Assembly: GCA_003164305.1 (NCBI GenBank)
Contig: PLSZ01000191.1
Span: forward strand, 2,846-8,101
DNA length: 5,256 nucleotides
Direction: 5' to 3'
From: Acetobacteraceae bacterium
Lineage (GTDB): Bacteria; Pseudomonadota; Alphaproteobacteria; Acetobacterales; Acetobacteraceae
Positions 4,756-5,256 of the stretch are shown in pieces. Position 1 is the stretch's first letter, and each line of letters starts with the position of its first letter. Both the position numbers and the translations under genes were made by a program. Under the pieces are notes generated by a model that saw only the letters and a list, made by a program, of their open reading frames with translations, searched no databases and was not told the DNA's origin.

Positions 4756-5256
4756 TCATTCCGCCGCGACGGTCTCCGACGACAGGGCTTCCGCCAGAAA
4801 CTTCTCCGCCTCGAGCGCCGCCATGCACCCCGTGCCGGCCGCGGTCACCGCCTGCCGGTAAATCTTGTCCTGCACATCTCCGGCCGCGAACACCCCTGGC
4901 ACCGACGTCCGCGTCGTCCCCGGCATCGTCTGGATGTAGCCGTCCCGGTCCATCGTCACCTGCCCGCGAAAGACCTCGGTCGTCGGGGTGTGGCCGATGG
5001 CGATGAACACGCCATCCACCGTGATGTCGCTGTCGTCCCCGGTCCTGGTGTCGGTCAGCCGGACGCCGGTCACCACTTCGGGCACACCGCCACCGACGAT
5101 TTCCTTGACCACTTTATTCCATACGACGGAGATTTTCTTGTTCGAGAACAGCCGTTCCTGAAGGATCGCCTCGGCGCGCAACGAGTCGCGCCGGTGCACC
5201 AGGGTCACATGGTCGGCATGGTGTGTCAGGTACAGCGCTTCCTCGACCGCGGTGTT
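4756..5256 (-). CDS. trxB: Thioredoxin reductase (NADPH), C-terminal half (cut by window edge)
   Basis: The window holds the last 166 residues of a protein usually about 310-340 long. TrxB passes electrons from NADPH through FAD and a CxxC pair to thioredoxin in the cytoplasm. Seen here, in fragment numbering: NTAVEEALYL at 1-10, which normally follows the glycine-rich NADPH motif, now outside the window; HRRDSLRA at 21-28, where the arginines bind the NADPH 2'-phosphate; AIGHTP at 86-91; and the FAD-binding end GVFAAGDVQDKIYRQA (121-136) followed by TAAGTGCMAA (138-147). The redox CxxC would lie upstream, beyond the edge, so catalytic integrity cannot be checked. The tail ending TVAAE is slightly longer than the conserved core. 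The LysR gene follows in the same direction. Confidence 0.95.
   Translation of the reverse strand, partial: NTAVEEALYLTHHADHVTLVHRRDSLRAEAILQERLFSNKKISVVWNKVVKEIVGGGVPEVVTGVRLTDTRTGDDSDITVDGVFIAIGHTPTTEVFRGQVTMDRDGYIQTMPGTTRTSVPGVFAAGDVQDKIYRQAVTAAGTGCMAALEAEKFLAEALSSETVAAE

Noticed and set aside
1..5256. CRISPR array, prophage, toxin-antitoxin or other defence system
   Set aside because: No spaced direct repeats, integrase, transposase or small paired genes of that kind are visible on either strand.

Overview
The window reads as GC-rich alphaproteobacterial chromosome. I would guess Rhodospirillales, possibly Acetobacteraceae. The basis is codon usage, the trxB-LysR arrangement, and an intergenic hairpin repeat of the GGGGC-GCT-GCCCC type that I associate with that family. 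The assignment is recognition from memory, not a search result.

Layout, left to right: (1) 1-709, minus strand: the N-terminal 236 residues of a polytopic GT39/ArnT-like glycosyltransferase, cut by the window edge and apparently starting at TTG. (2) 710-769: a 60-base gap between divergent starts. (3) 770-1756, plus strand: a complete GT2 polyprenyl-phosphate glycosyltransferase (DPM1/GtrB/ArnC-like) with two C-terminal membrane helices. (4) 1757-2038: an imperfect palindrome of about 280 bp, built from two head-to-head copies of a hairpin-rich repeat. (5) 1999-3096, plus strand: a secreted GH5 (cellulase-family) glycoside hydrolase whose start codon and first residues lie inside the right arm of that palindrome. 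(6) 3097-3774: 678 bases without a convincing gene. They hold a strong minus-strand intrinsic terminator preceded by three hairpins, which together could be a small RNA. (7) 3775-4659, minus strand: a LysR-family regulator. (8) 4756-5256, minus strand: the C-terminal half of thioredoxin reductase TrxB, cut by the right edge.

How the genes may work together: the GT2 enzyme is of the type that charges a lipid carrier with a sugar, and GT39-type enzymes use such lipid-linked sugars as donors on the periplasmic side. The divergent pair is therefore a plausible donor-maker/donor-user unit for envelope glycosylation. The GH5 enzyme downstream could trim an exported glycan, but that link rests on position only. 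The trxB-LysR pair is a separate, co-directional unit; the LysR target is not visible here.

I see no phage, CRISPR, toxin-antitoxin or other defence system. The most unusual material is the palindrome that supplies the GH5 translation start, followed by the candidate small RNA.
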